This document shows, piece after piece, positions 26,777 to 35,736 of a DNA stretch of 56,422 nucleotides (position 1 is the stretch's first letter; every line of letters starts with the position of its first letter). The notes beneath the pieces were generated by a model. The model ran no database searches. It worked only from the letters and a program-made list of their open reading frames with translations, and was not told where the DNA came from. Origin of the DNA: Pirellulaceae bacterium (GTDB lineage: Bacteria; Planctomycetota; Planctomycetia; Pirellulales; Pirellulaceae); NCBI GenBank assembly GCA_022448315.1, contig JAKVCA010000016.1, positions 1-56,422 on the forward strand. Direction: 5' to 3'. Position numbers and translations under genes: made by a program.

Positions 26777-28075
26777 TTACTCGACGTGAGCAAGTGCTTT
26801 GTCAGAAATATCCTTGCGGCACCAAGCACCGCTCCAACGAATCATTTGCACGGCTTTATACGCTTGAAGTTTCGCAGCTGAGATCGAGTTGCCCATGGCC
26901 GTGACACCCAAAACCCGGCCGCCGTCGGTAAGAACACGGTCGCCGTCGATTCGAGTTCCTGCGTGGAAGACTTTGACGTCCTCCAATTGATTCGCTTCTT
27001 CGATCCCCCGAATTTCGCGGCCTTTTTCGTAGCTGCCCGGGTAGCCTTCCGACGCCATAACCACACAGACCGAGGGACGCGTATCCCATTTGGGCATCTC
27101 AATGGAATCAAGTTTTCCATCGATCGCGGCATCAAGAAGGTCGACCAAATCACTTTGAAGTCTCATGAGCAGCGGTTGGCATTCCGGATCACCAAATCTC
27201 ACATTGTATTCGAGAACTTTAGGGCCCTGGTTTGAAAGCATCAGACCGGCGTAGAGCACCCCGCAAAAGGGAATTTTGTTTCGCTTTAGCGAGTGAACGG
27301 TTGGAACGAGAACGTTCTCTTCGACGAAATGCATCATGTCATTGGATACCATTGGTGTCGGACAGTAAGCCCCCATCCCACCCGTATTGGGACCCTGATC
27401 GCCATCCAATGCCGGTTTATGATCTTGTGCAGGCGGCAAGGTCAGAATTGTTTTGCCGTCGGTAATCGCCAGCACGCTTGCCTCCTGGCCATCAAGGCGT
27501 TCTTCAATCACCATTCGATCGCCCGCAGCGCCGAATTCTCGATCTCTTGCGATGCGTTGAATTGCCTCAATCGCATCTGCCCGTCGATGGCAGACAATCG
27601 CGCCTTTGCCCGCCGCGAGACCGTCCGCCTTGATCACGACAGGGACATCTTCCGTTTCGCTCGGATAGCGATCCATAATGTAACGTTCTGCCGTTTCCGC
27701 TTCTCTGAAAACTTGGAATTCTGCAGTAGGCACATTGCCACCATGAAGAATATTCTTGCAGAAAACTTTTGAGCCCTCGAGTTCAGCAGCTTGTTTGTTG
27801 GGCCCGAAAACCCGAAGTCCTTCATCTTGAAATGCATCGACCAAGCCCCCGCATAGAGGAAGTTCAGGGCCAACGACAGTCAAACCGACATCGTTTCGTT
27901 TGGCAAAGCGGATCAAACCGGGAAAATCCATGGGGTCGATGTCGAGGTTTTCGGCGTCTACAGCCGTTCCAGCGTTGCCAGGTGCGACAAAAACGTGGTC
28001 AACGCGAGAACTTTGGCCGATTTTCCAAGCCAAAGCATGTTCTCGTCCGCCATTCCCAATCACTAGTACCTTCAT
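26777..28075 (-). CDS. purD: Phosphoribosylamine-glycine ligase
   Basis: Second step of purine synthesis: joins glycine to phosphoribosylamine using ATP (ATP-grasp enzyme). 432 residues, normal. Signatures are MKVLVIGNGGREHALAWKI at the N-terminus, VVIKADGLAAGKGAIVC, RMVIEERLDGQEASVLAI and AQDHKPALDGDQGPNTGGMG. The VLEYNVRFGDPECQPLLMRL stretch carries metal-binding residues. The C-terminus GVTAMGNSISAAKLQAYKAV is typical. It converges with selB (42 bp between stops) and lies downstream of dnaA on the same strand with a 148-bp gap. Confidence 0.98.
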   Translation of the reverse strand: MKVLVIGNGGREHALAWKIGQSSRVDHVFVAPGNAGTAVDAENLDIDPMDFPGLIRFAKRNDVGLTVVGPELPLCGGLVDAFQDEGLRVFGPNKQAAELEGSKVFCKNILHGGNVPTAEFQVFREAETAERYIMDRYPSETEDVPVVIKADGLAAGKGAIVCHRRADAIEAIQRIARDREFGAAGDRMVIEERLDGQEASVLAITDGKTILTLPPAQDHKPALDGDQGPNTGGMGAYCPTPMVSNDMMHFVEENVLVPTVHSLKRNKIPFCGVLYAGLMLSNQGPKVLEYNVRFGDPECQPLLMRLQSDLVDLLDAAIDGKLDSIEMPKWDTRPSVCVVMASEGYPGSYEKGREIRGIEEANQLEDVKVFHAGTRIDGDRVLTDGGRVLGVTAMGNSISAAKLQAYKAVQMIRWSGAWCRKDISDKALAHVE

Positions 28076-28223
28076 GACCGCTTACCTCTCTTTGTTGACT
28101 CATCGGAACGGACGGATTTTATCGAGACATTTGATTTGTCGAAAGGGACTGAAGGTGCGCCGCCGTACGGTTGAACCGCATCAGGGTAAAGGCGGAGGGA
28201 GACTCTGCCCTCGAAGATTTGTA

Positions 28224-29627
28224 CTACACCGCCCGAAGGTGTCGTTCTATTTGGCGAATGGCATCTTGGACCATGAGGGGTCGGTGCGTTGTGCCTATCT
28301 GTTTGTCCAGTTCGACCCAACGATCCACCGTCTTCTTTGCGGCAACCACGGTGCTATGGCTTCGACCGCCGAAATAATCACCAATTTCAGAAAGTGCCGC
28401 CCGCGTATGACGTCTGGCCAAATACATGGCGAGCATCCGGGGTTGAGAAAACTGCCGCGATTTATTTGATGATTTCAAGACGTCAGATTCAATGCCAAAC
28501 GCATCGCAAACCGCTTGTTCGACTTCGTGGATTCCGACACTCGCTTGGCTGGCCGAGAGCAAATCTTTCAAATGTTCTCGAGCTAGCTCGGCAGAATTGC
28601 AAGGTCGATCTGCAAGTTCCAGAATTAAGAGCCGATTGAGAGCACCTGCAATGCGTCGCGCGTCGCCAGTAATTTCGGTCACAATTACCTCAGCAACCTC
28701 GTCCGACAAAGAAAGTCCCTTGCCCTTGGCGATGTGGTGGATCAGGGCCAGTTTGGTGTCTGCCTGCGGGTAGTCCATGCTGCAGACCATCCCTTGCGAT
28801 AGCCTCGCGACGATCTCCCCCCCCAGTTCGGAGAGTTCGCTCGGGGGGCGATTTGCACTCACCACAACCTGACGGCCCGCGCGAAGAAGTTGATCAAGCG
28901 TGTGCTGGAACTCAACAAGCGTGGCCCGCTTGCCGGCCAAAAAGTGGAGGTCATCTACAATCAAGAGATCGACATCTCGATGTTTCGCTCGGAAACTTGG
29001 TAAACCCCTTCCGTGTAAGGCTTCAAGGAAGTGAGAGGTGAACTGTTCCGCCGAGAGATGGACGCAGCGGCTGACTTTTCGAGACGATAATGCATCTCGG
29101 TATATGGCGTTGAGAAGGTGGCTTTTTCCACAACCTGTGGGGCCCGCAACAAACAGCGGAGTGATTTCACCTAAATGATTGAGCAGATGCTGGGCCGTGG
29201 TGACCGCCATCCGGTTGTTGTCACCGACAATCATCTCGCTCAATTCTCGTCGACGACGCCTTGGTTCGGACTTGCATTGAGCGTCCGGCACGGCGACGCG
29301 TAGCGCGGAACTGACTTTGGGTTCGGATGGGTTGGCAGAGGTGTCAGGCACACGCGTTTGGCTCGAGGATAAAACTTCAAAATCTTCAGTGGAGATCGTG
29401 TACTGGACTTGCCAAGAGTCTCCAAGCACCTCATGCGCTGCGACAACCAGAACTTGATGAAAGGCGTTGCGAATCCAATCCAATGTGAATTGGTCAGGTG
29501 AGCAAATGCGAACGCGGTCATCCTCAAGCTTCGGGCTACCGTAACGTTCGAACCAAAGTTCAAAACGCTCTGCGCCGATGCGTTCGGTTAGACGTTTTCG
29601 GAGGGCAATTTCAAGATCCCTTTTCAC
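28224..29627 (-). CDS. dnaA: Chromosomal replication initiator DnaA
   Basis: AAA+ ATPase that binds DnaA boxes at the origin and opens it for replication. 467 residues. N-terminal domain I (LEIALRKRLTERIGAERFEL) is followed by a linker, and the AAA+ core starts near MIVGDNNRMAV. The Walker A GPTGCGKSHLL is at residues 162-172, Walker B is DLLIVDDLHFLAGK and sensor motifs follow. Domain IV ends with the helix-turn-helix signature GDYFGGRSHSTVVAAKKTV, which reads DNA boxes. GTG 29627 is chosen because AAGGA lies 5 nt upstream; ATG 29660 has no ribosome site. It does not neighbour dnaN/recF; purD follows it. Whether the genome has another dnaA cannot be seen. Confidence 0.93.
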   Translation of the reverse strand: MKRDLEIALRKRLTERIGAERFELWFERYGSPKLEDDRVRICSPDQFTLDWIRNAFHQVLVVAAHEVLGDSWQVQYTISTEDFEVLSSSQTRVPDTSANPSEPKVSSALRVAVPDAQCKSEPRRRRRELSEMIVGDNNRMAVTTAQHLLNHLGEITPLFVAGPTGCGKSHLLNAIYRDALSSRKVSRCVHLSAEQFTSHFLEALHGRGLPSFRAKHRDVDLLIVDDLHFLAGKRATLVEFQHTLDQLLRAGRQVVVSANRPPSELSELGGEIVARLSQGMVCSMDYPQADTKLALIHHIAKGKGLSLSDEVAEVIVTEITGDARRIAGALNRLLILELADRPCNSAELAREHLKDLLSASQASVGIHEVEQAVCDAFGIESDVLKSSNKSRQFSQPRMLAMYLARRHTRAALSEIGDYFGGRSHSTVVAAKKTVDRWVELDKQIGTTHRPLMVQDAIRQIERHLRAV

Positions 29628-30187
29628 GCCTGTCCTTCCCTGAGCAACCCTGCTGAACATCTTGTTAGGTAACGCATCTGGTGAAACGGAAATCTAAAAC
29701 TCGGCGTTCAATAAAGCTTGCCGGAAGTCTTCAGAAAGGTTGAGTGATCCTATGCCGTTCATTCGGCCTGTGCACCACTCGCTGACCAGATCAGGGCCGA
29801 TTTTAAAGCTGCTAGCACCGGTGTCAAACATTCCCTTCGGATCTTGCAGGAGTCTGCCATGTTGAATGCTCTGCAACCCCGATTATTTCAGCCTCTAGGC
29901 CAACGATTTACCGCCAAAACTCTCTTGATCTGTTCCTGCTCGAAGGGGGCTTATGGACGTGGAAAACCTGTCTATAGAAATCGTTCAGACTCTCACCAAA
30001 TCTTCACCGTTTACGCTAAGTATAATCCAGTTAATTATTTGCGAAAAAAAACTGTGGAACGTCTAAACCTCAATTCGTCGGAGGTCCTGTCAGCAGAGGA
30101 TGGATGGGATCCTGATGGTTTATTTGTCTTGAGGTCGAATGATTTTTGTGGGTGTGTACGCGTGTCCATCAACTTCTTGAGAGAGCC
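29628..30187. other. Gap upstream of dnaA
   Basis: About 560 bp between the dnaA start and the end of the glycosyltransferase gene. The part near 29990-30060 is A/T-rich. Only isolated, imperfect DnaA-box-like words (e.g. ACTGTGGAAC near 30050) are seen, so an origin cannot be claimed. A 45-codon frame on the minus strand (29834-29694) has its ribosome-site-like AAGGGA directly against the ATG and is not called. Confidence 0.45.
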
Positions 30188-30871
30188 TCATTTTTGGTCG
30201 TGTCTTCGATACAGTCTGGCAATGGATTCGGGGGACTGCCCCAGAAAGAACCTCGTTAAGAGCGTCCAATTCCGCAAGGTCTGCCGAATGGGGCCATAAC
30301 GTTCCCATCGACGAGGACTGATAGTGAGGGGGCCGGACAGAAGTTGAGGAACCGCGTGACGGGACAATTGTCTTGAAATCGCAACATCTTCCATGAGTGG
30401 TATCTCTGGGAAGCCACCTACCAGATGAAAGAGCTGACTGGAAACAAAAAGGCCTTGATCGCCATAAATCATTTTCAGTCGTTTGACCCGTTGTGCATTT
30501 CCTCGTTCAATCAATCGATAAATGCGACCGCAATTTGGAATGGTTTGGCGAAAGGCTCCGTAAAGATGATCCAAACTCTGACGATTTTGGCGGATTTGAT
30601 CAAGGCAAGTGGGTGCAAGGTAGCAATCCGCATGGAGGAACAAGAAGAGATCGCCGGTCGCGAGCGAGGCCCCATGGTTTTGCTGGACGCCTCGACCTGG
30701 GCTCGATATAACAACGTCACATCGGAGACTTTTGGCAATCGAAATCGTCGCGTCGGTACTGCCTCCATCTGCGACGATAATTTCATCCGCACCGGCTTCC
30801 CAACAACTCTTAACCGCCTTTGAGATTGCTTGAGATTCGTTGATCGTGGGAATGATGACCGAAATATGCAC
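30188..30871 (-). CDS. Family 2 glycosyltransferase (TIGR04283-like)
   Basis: 227-residue GT-A-fold glycosyltransferase without membrane segments. The N-terminal strand ISVIIPTINESQAI leads to the nucleotide-binding ADGGSTDATISIA. It then has SSPGRGVQQNHGASLATGD and the DxD-like FLFLHADCYL. The acceptor region is RLKMIYGDQGLFVSSQLF and GGFPEIPLMEDVAISRQL, ending with SPRRWERYG. This order matches the 'transferase 2, rSAM/selenodomain-associated' family. Acceptor and sugar donor are unknown. GTG 30871 has AGGA 6 nt upstream. It is divergent from the Gfo/Idh oxidoreductase gene. Confidence 0.88.
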   Translation of the reverse strand: MHISVIIPTINESQAISKAVKSCWEAGADEIIVADGGSTDATISIAKSLRCDVVISSPGRGVQQNHGASLATGDLFLFLHADCYLAPTCLDQIRQNRQSLDHLYGAFRQTIPNCGRIYRLIERGNAQRVKRLKMIYGDQGLFVSSQLFHLVGGFPEIPLMEDVAISRQLSRHAVPQLLSGPLTISPRRWERYGPIRQTLRNWTLLTRFFLGQSPESIARLYRRHDQK

Positions 30872-31106
30872 GAAGTATCCTATCGATTGCGTTTAGCTTT
30901 TTTGGTCGAAAGTAGAAATCGGTCTCTGTTTGCCCACTCAACCTTCAAGTAGCGAGTCCCTCTCGGAGGGGATGCAGTTTAAGACGAACATAATTTATGA
31001 CGACCAAGTCAACAACGATCTGACTGTCAATCGTCATGACGTCGCTTTCCGCTTCGCGATTGGGCCATGGAATGAAGAAATCAAAACGCCTCACTCGGTA
31101 CTGCCC

Positions 31107-32129
31107 ATGAAGTTGTCAGTAGGTTTGATTGGTCTGGGGGCCGACTGGGAGAGTCGGTATCGACCTGCACTCCGCGCGTTGTCAGATCGCTTCGAGGTGA
31201 AGGCGGTGTGTGCCGCGGTTCAGCAGCGAGCGGAACGTGCCGCAAGGGATTTTGGTGCTTTGGCAGTTGATGGTTTCCGCGCGATTACCGAAAGGGACGA
31301 CGTTGAGGCACTCTTGATCCTTTCCACAGATTGGATTGGACCGCTCCCTATTTTTGCGGCTTGCGATTTCGGGAAAGCGGTCTATTCATCTGCCGCATTG
31401 GACATTGAACCGACACAGGTTCACGAACTCAAAAAAAGGGTCGATGAATCTGGGATCGCGTTCATGGCGGAATTGCCGCGGCGGTACGCCCCGGCGACGC
31501 TAAGGCTGAAGGAGTTGATCGCAACTCGATTGGGTGCGCCAAAACTGCTTTTCTGCCACGAACGCTTGACTGTAGAAGACTCAACGAACGCTTACGACCG
31601 GAGCCAGTTCCAAACTGCCGCTTTGCGGCATTTGACTGAATTGGCGGATTGGTGTCGCTATGTGGTGGGGACGGAGCCGACATCTATTCTCTCTGCGAGG
31701 AATCAGCCTGAGGTCGGAGGGGGGGCCTCTTTTTACCAATCCGCAAGCCTGAATTTTTCGGAGTCGAGTGATCATGGGGGAGAGGGTCCACTCGCGCAGC
31801 TTAGCATCGGGCAATATCTTCCCGAGAAGTGGCGGGATGCTTTACCTTTTCGACGACCGGCTTCGTTACAGATCTGCTGCGAAAATGGTGTTGCCTTTAT
31901 CGATCTGCCCTCCACGCTGATCTGGTTTGATGACGCGGGGCAGCACTCCGAGTCTCTCGATTCGGAGCGTCCGGTCGGCGAGCAAATGCTGACTCATTTT
32001 CACCGTGCGGTGACCAGTTTGATAAGAAAAACTTCAGATCTGGATGATGCGTACAAGGCGCTCACCATGGTGACCGCCGCAAACGAGTCGGTTCGCGATC
32101 ACAAAAGGGTGCTTTTGAACTTTGAGTGA
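31107..32129 (+). CDS. Gfo/Idh/MocA-family oxidoreductase
   Basis: Predicted NAD(P)-dependent sugar or inositol-type dehydrogenase, 340 residues. The nucleotide-binding N-terminus is MKLSVGLIGLGADWESRYRP. The usual EKP region of the family, which carries a catalytic lysine, reads YSSAALDIEPTQVHELKKRV here; no clear EKP motif is present, so activity may be altered. The C-terminal alpha/beta domain contains LPRRYAPATLRLKELIATRL. The frame is open upstream to 30930 but the extra residues have no family character; ATG 31107 fits the fold start, though no ribosome site is visible. No cytoplasmic partner genes are adjacent. It converges with the kinase gene 16 bp away. Confidence 0.8.
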   Translation: MKLSVGLIGLGADWESRYRPALRALSDRFEVKAVCAAVQQRAERAARDFGALAVDGFRAITERDDVEALLILSTDWIGPLPIFAACDFGKAVYSSAALDIEPTQVHELKKRVDESGIAFMAELPRRYAPATLRLKELIATRLGAPKLLFCHERLTVEDSTNAYDRSQFQTAALRHLTELADWCRYVVGTEPTSILSARNQPEVGGGASFYQSASLNFSESSDHGGEGPLAQLSIGQYLPEKWRDALPFRRPASLQICCENGVAFIDLPSTLIWFDDAGQHSESLDSERPVGEQMLTHFHRAVTSLIRKTSDLDDAYKALTMVTAANESVRDHKRVLLNFE

Positions 32130-32145
32130 CCAAGAATGATGCGAT

Positions 32146-33273
32146 TCAGTGAGTATGCTTCAACTCGGGAAACTCGAGAAGTTCGTCGACAAGAATGCGC
32201 AACTCATTGTCGTACTCACTGGCAAGGTTGCTCTTGATGAGTTGCCGGTGAAATGTCGCCGCGCCACCTTCGGAAAGGTGGGCATCGTCGGCGCTTTGAT
32301 ATCTTTCGTTGGGGTCAACCGCAATCAGCTTCCTGCAGAACCTCATGAGCAGTTCGTTACGTGAGACCTCGGGAGGCATCAAGGTATCGAGTCGGGATGG
32401 CAGTTTTCGTTTTGCTTCCATAATGGCCTCAAAACTATCGAGCCCACTCAGAACAGGTTGACCTGAAAGAAGTTCAACCAGCATGTAACCGAGCGATGCC
32501 AGATCACTTTGGGGTGTAAGCGGGCGTCCTTCAAGCACCTCAATCGCAGCATAGGGTGGCGTGCAAGACCTGCGTAAAGGTGGGTCCGTGACGTCGATTG
32601 CCGATCCAAAGTCAATGATCTTCGCGTGCCCCGACCGCTTCAGCATGATGTTGGCCGGCTTGATGTCGCCGTGCACGATTCCTTCGCGATGAATTGATGC
32701 CAGAGCCGCGAGGCAATCGCGAATGATGGCGATCGCAATCCCGGTTTTCAGACGTGGTTGTGCAATACCCTCCGTCATTACGATTTCATTCAGTTGACGC
32801 CAACGCGTCGTGGAAAAATGTTGTTTGATGAGCCCAAAAGTTGTCGGGAGGAGCAGGAATCTCAGGTCAAACCCTTCAACCCACTCCATGGTCATGATAC
32901 GGATTCTGCGAAGGTCAATGAAGTTCTGTACGACAAGCAGGTTCTCATGTTGGATCCTCGCGACCCTTCCAGCGACCTTGGCGATTCGTCCCATCGCTTC
33001 TTCATAAGCTGCAGCGTTGGGGTAGCGTTCCGGCGAAAATGCCTTAACGGCCACCGGCAACGTGAAGCCGTCTGAACCGCGTCGCTCCGATAGGAATACG
33101 ATACCTTGGCCTCCCGATCCCAGACGCCGATTGAAACGTAGGTGGCTCGTCCAACTGAGCTTCTGCTCGTTGATGACCGACTCGTAGCGGTCCACGAGTT
33201 CGTTCGCATCCCGTTTCGCGACCGATTTATCGTACGTTTCCGTTTGCCCAAAGTCAGTTCGCGTGGTGTGCAT
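32146..33273 (-). CDS. Hanks-type serine/threonine protein kinase (soluble)
   Basis: 375-residue cytoplasmic eukaryotic-like kinase. The glycine loop is [12 protein letters not shown] (residues 50-61) and the ATP lysine is Lys77 (PVAVKAF). The catalytic loop is [11 protein letters not shown], with Asp203, Lys205 and Asn208. The metal-binding motif is DFGS at 221-224. The residue before the catalytic Asp is Gly, so this is a non-RD kinase and may not depend on activation-loop phosphorylation. The APE motif is degenerate ([11 protein letters not shown]). No transmembrane helix or sensor domain follows, unlike many planctomycete kinases, so the N-terminal 45 residues and the last 60 must carry any regulation. 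The substrate is unknown. Neighbours give no clue. Confidence 0.93.
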   Translation of the reverse strand: MHTTRTDFGQTETYDKSVAKRDANELVDRYESVINEQKLSWTSHLRFNRRLGSGGQGIVFLSERRGSDGFTLPVAVKAFSPERYPNAAAYEEAMGRIAKVAGRVARIQHENLLVVQNFIDLRRIRIMTMEWVEGFDLRFLLLPTTFGLIKQHFSTTRWRQLNEIVMTEGIAQPRLKTGIAIAIIRDCLAALASIHREGIVHGDIKPANIMLKRSGHAKIIDFGSAIDVTDPPLRRSCTPPYAAIEVLEGRPLTPQSDLASLGYMLVELLSGQPVLSGLDSFEAIMEAKRKLPSRLDTLMPPEVSRNELLMRFCRKLIAVDPNERYQSADDAHLSEGGAATFHRQLIKSNLASEYDNELRILVDELLEFPELKHTH

Positions 33274-33409
33274 GGCTCGGGATGCCTTTTAGGGAAGCCG
33301 TAAGAAACGTCAGGGATTGGCTCTTGCCTGCTCGTGATGCCTGTACAGACCATCGAGGGCTACATCGTTTTTAAGGATCCAGAACACTGCATCCTATTGA
33401 AGTCAACGA

Positions 33410-34426
33410 TTACGCGGAAGTTCTGTCCCAAGAGGATCGCACATCGTCGAGGGAAATGCGACATGAAGGTGGGGGAAAGCCTAGGCTCTTGTCAACTTCA
33501 TTCCATAGAGGTCTTTGGTACAGCCAGCGATTCAGGTTCACACAAAACAGTTTAGTCGAGTCATCAACGCGAGTGTTTGATTGCGCACCAACATGAGGAG
33601 TCATCAGGACGTTGTCTTTTGACCAAAGCGGGGAGTCTTCAGGAAGAGGTTCGACCTCGGTAACATCAATTGCCGCGCCTGCCAGGTGCCCCCGATCCAA
33701 GGCTGTAATCAAGGCGGATTCGTCCACAATCTGACCTCGCGCGACATTGACCAGTAAGCTTCCTGCCTTCATTGAGTCAAAGGCGGATTGATCCATCAGG
33801 TGATGCGTCGAAGGGTTGAGAGGGACGCCTAGAATAGCAATGTCAACCCTCGATAAAACCGAGTGCAATTCCGTCGCGGGATGAAGTTCAGAGATATAAT
33901 CAGGGCGGTTATCGTGATAAAAGTCGGTGGCAATCAAAGGACTGTTCAAAGGCGCGAGCAGTTGCGCGATTCTTCGGCCGTTTCCTCCAAGTCCGATGAT
34001 TCCAATCGATTTGCCATGCAGATCGCGGGTAGGCTGCCGTACGAAACGACGATCAAGTTTCTGTTGAAAGAAGGTGGGGAGTTGTCGGTGCCACCCATAT
34101 AGCAACGCCAACGTTTGCTCGGCAACCTGATTGGCAAAAAGACCGGAACAGCTGGAAACCTTGATGCTTGAATGAACAACTTCGGGTGTAAGGCAATGGT
34201 CAAGCCCGGCAGCCGAGGATTGGATCCATTTCAAACGTCCATTTTTAACCACCGTTTTCCAAGGAACAGGGACCTTCGCGTGGCCACAGAAAACGTCTGC
34301 TTCCAAAATTGCCTCCGCGATTCCGTCTTGTCCTGCATTGATGATCTGCCATTCGGCAGGTAGTGCCCGGCGGATCCACTCTAACTGGCGCTCCTGAATG
34401 GGATAGCAAAGGACAATGTTGGGCAT
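33410..34426 (-). CDS. D-2-hydroxyacid dehydrogenase family protein
   Basis: 338-residue NAD-dependent dehydrogenase acting on a 2-hydroxyacid or 2-ketoacid (phosphoglycerate/glyoxylate/lactate type). The Rossmann motif is KSIGIIGLGGNGRRIAQLL. The catalytic triad is visible: Arg in LLVNVARGQIVDE, Glu in AIDVTEVEPLPEDSPLW and His in VLMTPHVGAQS. The N-terminal flavodoxin-like part begins MPNIVLCYPIQER. Substrate cannot be decided from sequence. ATG 34426 has AAGG 7 nt upstream. It is not the biosynthetic phosphoglycerate dehydrogenase, which is serA with an ACT domain elsewhere in this window. Confidence 0.9.
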   Translation of the reverse strand: MPNIVLCYPIQERQLEWIRRALPAEWQIINAGQDGIAEAILEADVFCGHAKVPVPWKTVVKNGRLKWIQSSAAGLDHCLTPEVVHSSIKVSSCSGLFANQVAEQTLALLYGWHRQLPTFFQQKLDRRFVRQPTRDLHGKSIGIIGLGGNGRRIAQLLAPLNSPLIATDFYHDNRPDYISELHPATELHSVLSRVDIAILGVPLNPSTHHLMDQSAFDSMKAGSLLVNVARGQIVDESALITALDRGHLAGAAIDVTEVEPLPEDSPLWSKDNVLMTPHVGAQSNTRVDDSTKLFCVNLNRWLYQRPLWNEVDKSLGFPPPSCRISLDDVRSSWDRTSA

Positions 34427-34770
34427 CTGCTTACCTTATGAACTGTTGCTTGAGTCATCCTCGGGCGCTCTTACCGCCAAGCCAAATTCGAATTCCAGCC
34501 AAGTCGGCTTTGGGGCGGCATTCAGGATGATTGACTTTGGAAATGTCAATGCCGCGATCCATCAAGCAGCACGCAGCAGGACTTGGCGGTCAAACGCGTG
34601 TGATCTTAAAATGCGGGTTTGGGCCTGAATAGGTGCCCCTTGGGTCGAAATGTCATTGGACTTGTTTCGAAAGTAATTGTCATCTCCCGAGCCGGTGGGG
34701 CTTCAGCGAAGAACCTGCCATGGTAAGTTAACAATCAACAAGTTTTTTGGGCATTGAGGATGAAAAAGCC
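34427..34770. other. Divergent intergenic region
   Basis: 344 bp between the divergent dehydrogenase gene (-) and the MazG-like gene (+). It should carry both promoters. No strong promoter pair, operator or RNA motif was recognised. Confidence 0.45.
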
Positions 34771-35136
34771 GTGTTGGAACTTCCAAGTGAAACCGCACCC
34801 ATTACATTGAGGGAAGCTCAGGAAAAAGTGGATACTTGGATCCAGAACCTAGGGGTTCGCTACTTTTCTGAGTTGACCAACTTGGCCCAACTGGTTGAAG
34901 AAGTGGGTGAGCTGTCTCGCATTATATCCCGAAAGTACGGTGACCAAAGCTTCAAGTCGGGCGAATCGGCCGATGAGATGCCGGACGAGATGGCGGATAT
35001 TTTATTCGTCTTGATTTGCCTTGCGAATCAAACGGGTATCGATCTGACTGCCGCTTTTCACAGAAATCTTGACAAGAAGACCGAAAGGGATGGCACTCGG
35101 CACTTGGAGAATCCGAAGTTGCGAGCTGGCGATTGA
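34771..35136 (+). CDS. MazG-like nucleotide pyrophosphohydrolase
   Basis: About 121-residue all-alpha NTP pyrophosphatase of the MazG/dUTPase-like superfamily. Such enzymes hydrolyse nucleoside triphosphates, often non-canonical ones, to monophosphate and pyrophosphate. The metal-binding signature is present: the EExxE of LAQLVEEVGELSRII, followed by the ExxD of MPDEMADILFVLICL. A basic segment RNLDKKTERDGTRHL follows. The start is uncertain: GTG 34771 has GAGG about 12 nt upstream, while TTG 34747 has no site. It precedes queD and a methyltransferase on the same strand, with gaps of 73 and 26 bp, so the three may form an operon. Confidence 0.87.
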   Translation: MLELPSETAPITLREAQEKVDTWIQNLGVRYFSELTNLAQLVEEVGELSRIISRKYGDQSFKSGESADEMPDEMADILFVLICLANQTGIDLTAAFHRNLDKKTERDGTRHLENPKLRAGD

Positions 35137-35209
35137 TTGGGAGTGAGATGGGTAATTCTCAGTCATGCCCTTCAGGCATGTTGGGTGAGATGATTGGAGG
35201 GACAAACGG

Positions 35210-35710
35210 ATGGCAATGACCATCATGAAACGGGTTAAATTTTCAGCGGGCCATCGCCTCTATAAGCATGGAGGAAAATGTGAGTTCTTCCATGGACATA
35301 ACTACATCGCGGAGTTTTTTGTCACCGCTTCTGAGGTCGATGAGGTCGGACGCTTGATCGACTTCGCCGAACTGAAGCGAGCTTTCAAAGGTTGGATTGA
35401 CGAACACTGGGATCACGGTTTTTTACTCGCCGCTGATGATTCAAACGCGATCAATGCCATCAAGCAGGTGGTGCCATGCAAATATTATGAATTGCCGTAT
35501 AACCCAACTGCCGAGAATATGGCCCGTTATTTGTTAAACGATGTCTGTCCAAAGGTGCTCGAGCAGTTCTCCGACTATCAGGTTCGTGCCACCAAGGTGT
35601 TGATATGGGAGACCGAAGATTCTTGCGCTGAAGCCAGTCTCGACCAGAAAGTGGGTGAGGAAGAAGTGCCCTGGCAGGTCGCCCAAGTAGAACACTGGCA
35701 ACGTCAGTAG
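35210..35710 (+). CDS. queD: 6-carboxytetrahydropterin synthase (QueD/PTPS family)
   Basis: Makes 6-carboxy-5,6,7,8-tetrahydropterin from dihydroneopterin triphosphate, an early step of queuosine/7-deazaguanine synthesis. 166 residues. Zinc ligands are His in KFSAGHRL and the HGH in CEFFHGHNYIAEF; Cys29 (KCEFFHGH) is the catalytic cysteine. The acid pair is in VGRLIDFAELKRAF, with catalytic His/Asp near DEHWDHGFLL and Glu in PTAENMARYL. The start ATG 35210 has GGAGG 9 nt upstream. The neighbouring queC, queE and queF genes are absent from the window. A role as the related pyruvoyl-tetrahydropterin synthase is possible. Confidence 0.92.
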   Translation: MAMTIMKRVKFSAGHRLYKHGGKCEFFHGHNYIAEFFVTASEVDEVGRLIDFAELKRAFKGWIDEHWDHGFLLAADDSNAINAIKQVVPCKYYELPYNPTAENMARYLLNDVCPKVLEQFSDYQVRATKVLIWETEDSCAEASLDQKVGEEEVPWQVAQVEHWQRQ

Positions 35711-35736
35711 GCTGAGGTATCTTGGTCGGTGGCAGC

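Noticed and set aside
29694-29834. A 45-codon minus-strand frame
   Set aside because: The purine-rich AAGGGA touches the ATG directly, so it cannot act as a ribosome site; no homology recognised.
29844-30299. A 151-codon plus-strand frame upstream of dnaA
   Set aside because: No ribosome site, no family resemblance, and it overlaps the end of the glycosyltransferase gene on the other strand.
30930-31106. An N-terminal extension of the Gfo/Idh oxidoreductase
   Set aside because: The frame is open, but the 59 extra residues have no family character and would start at a TTG without a ribosome site.
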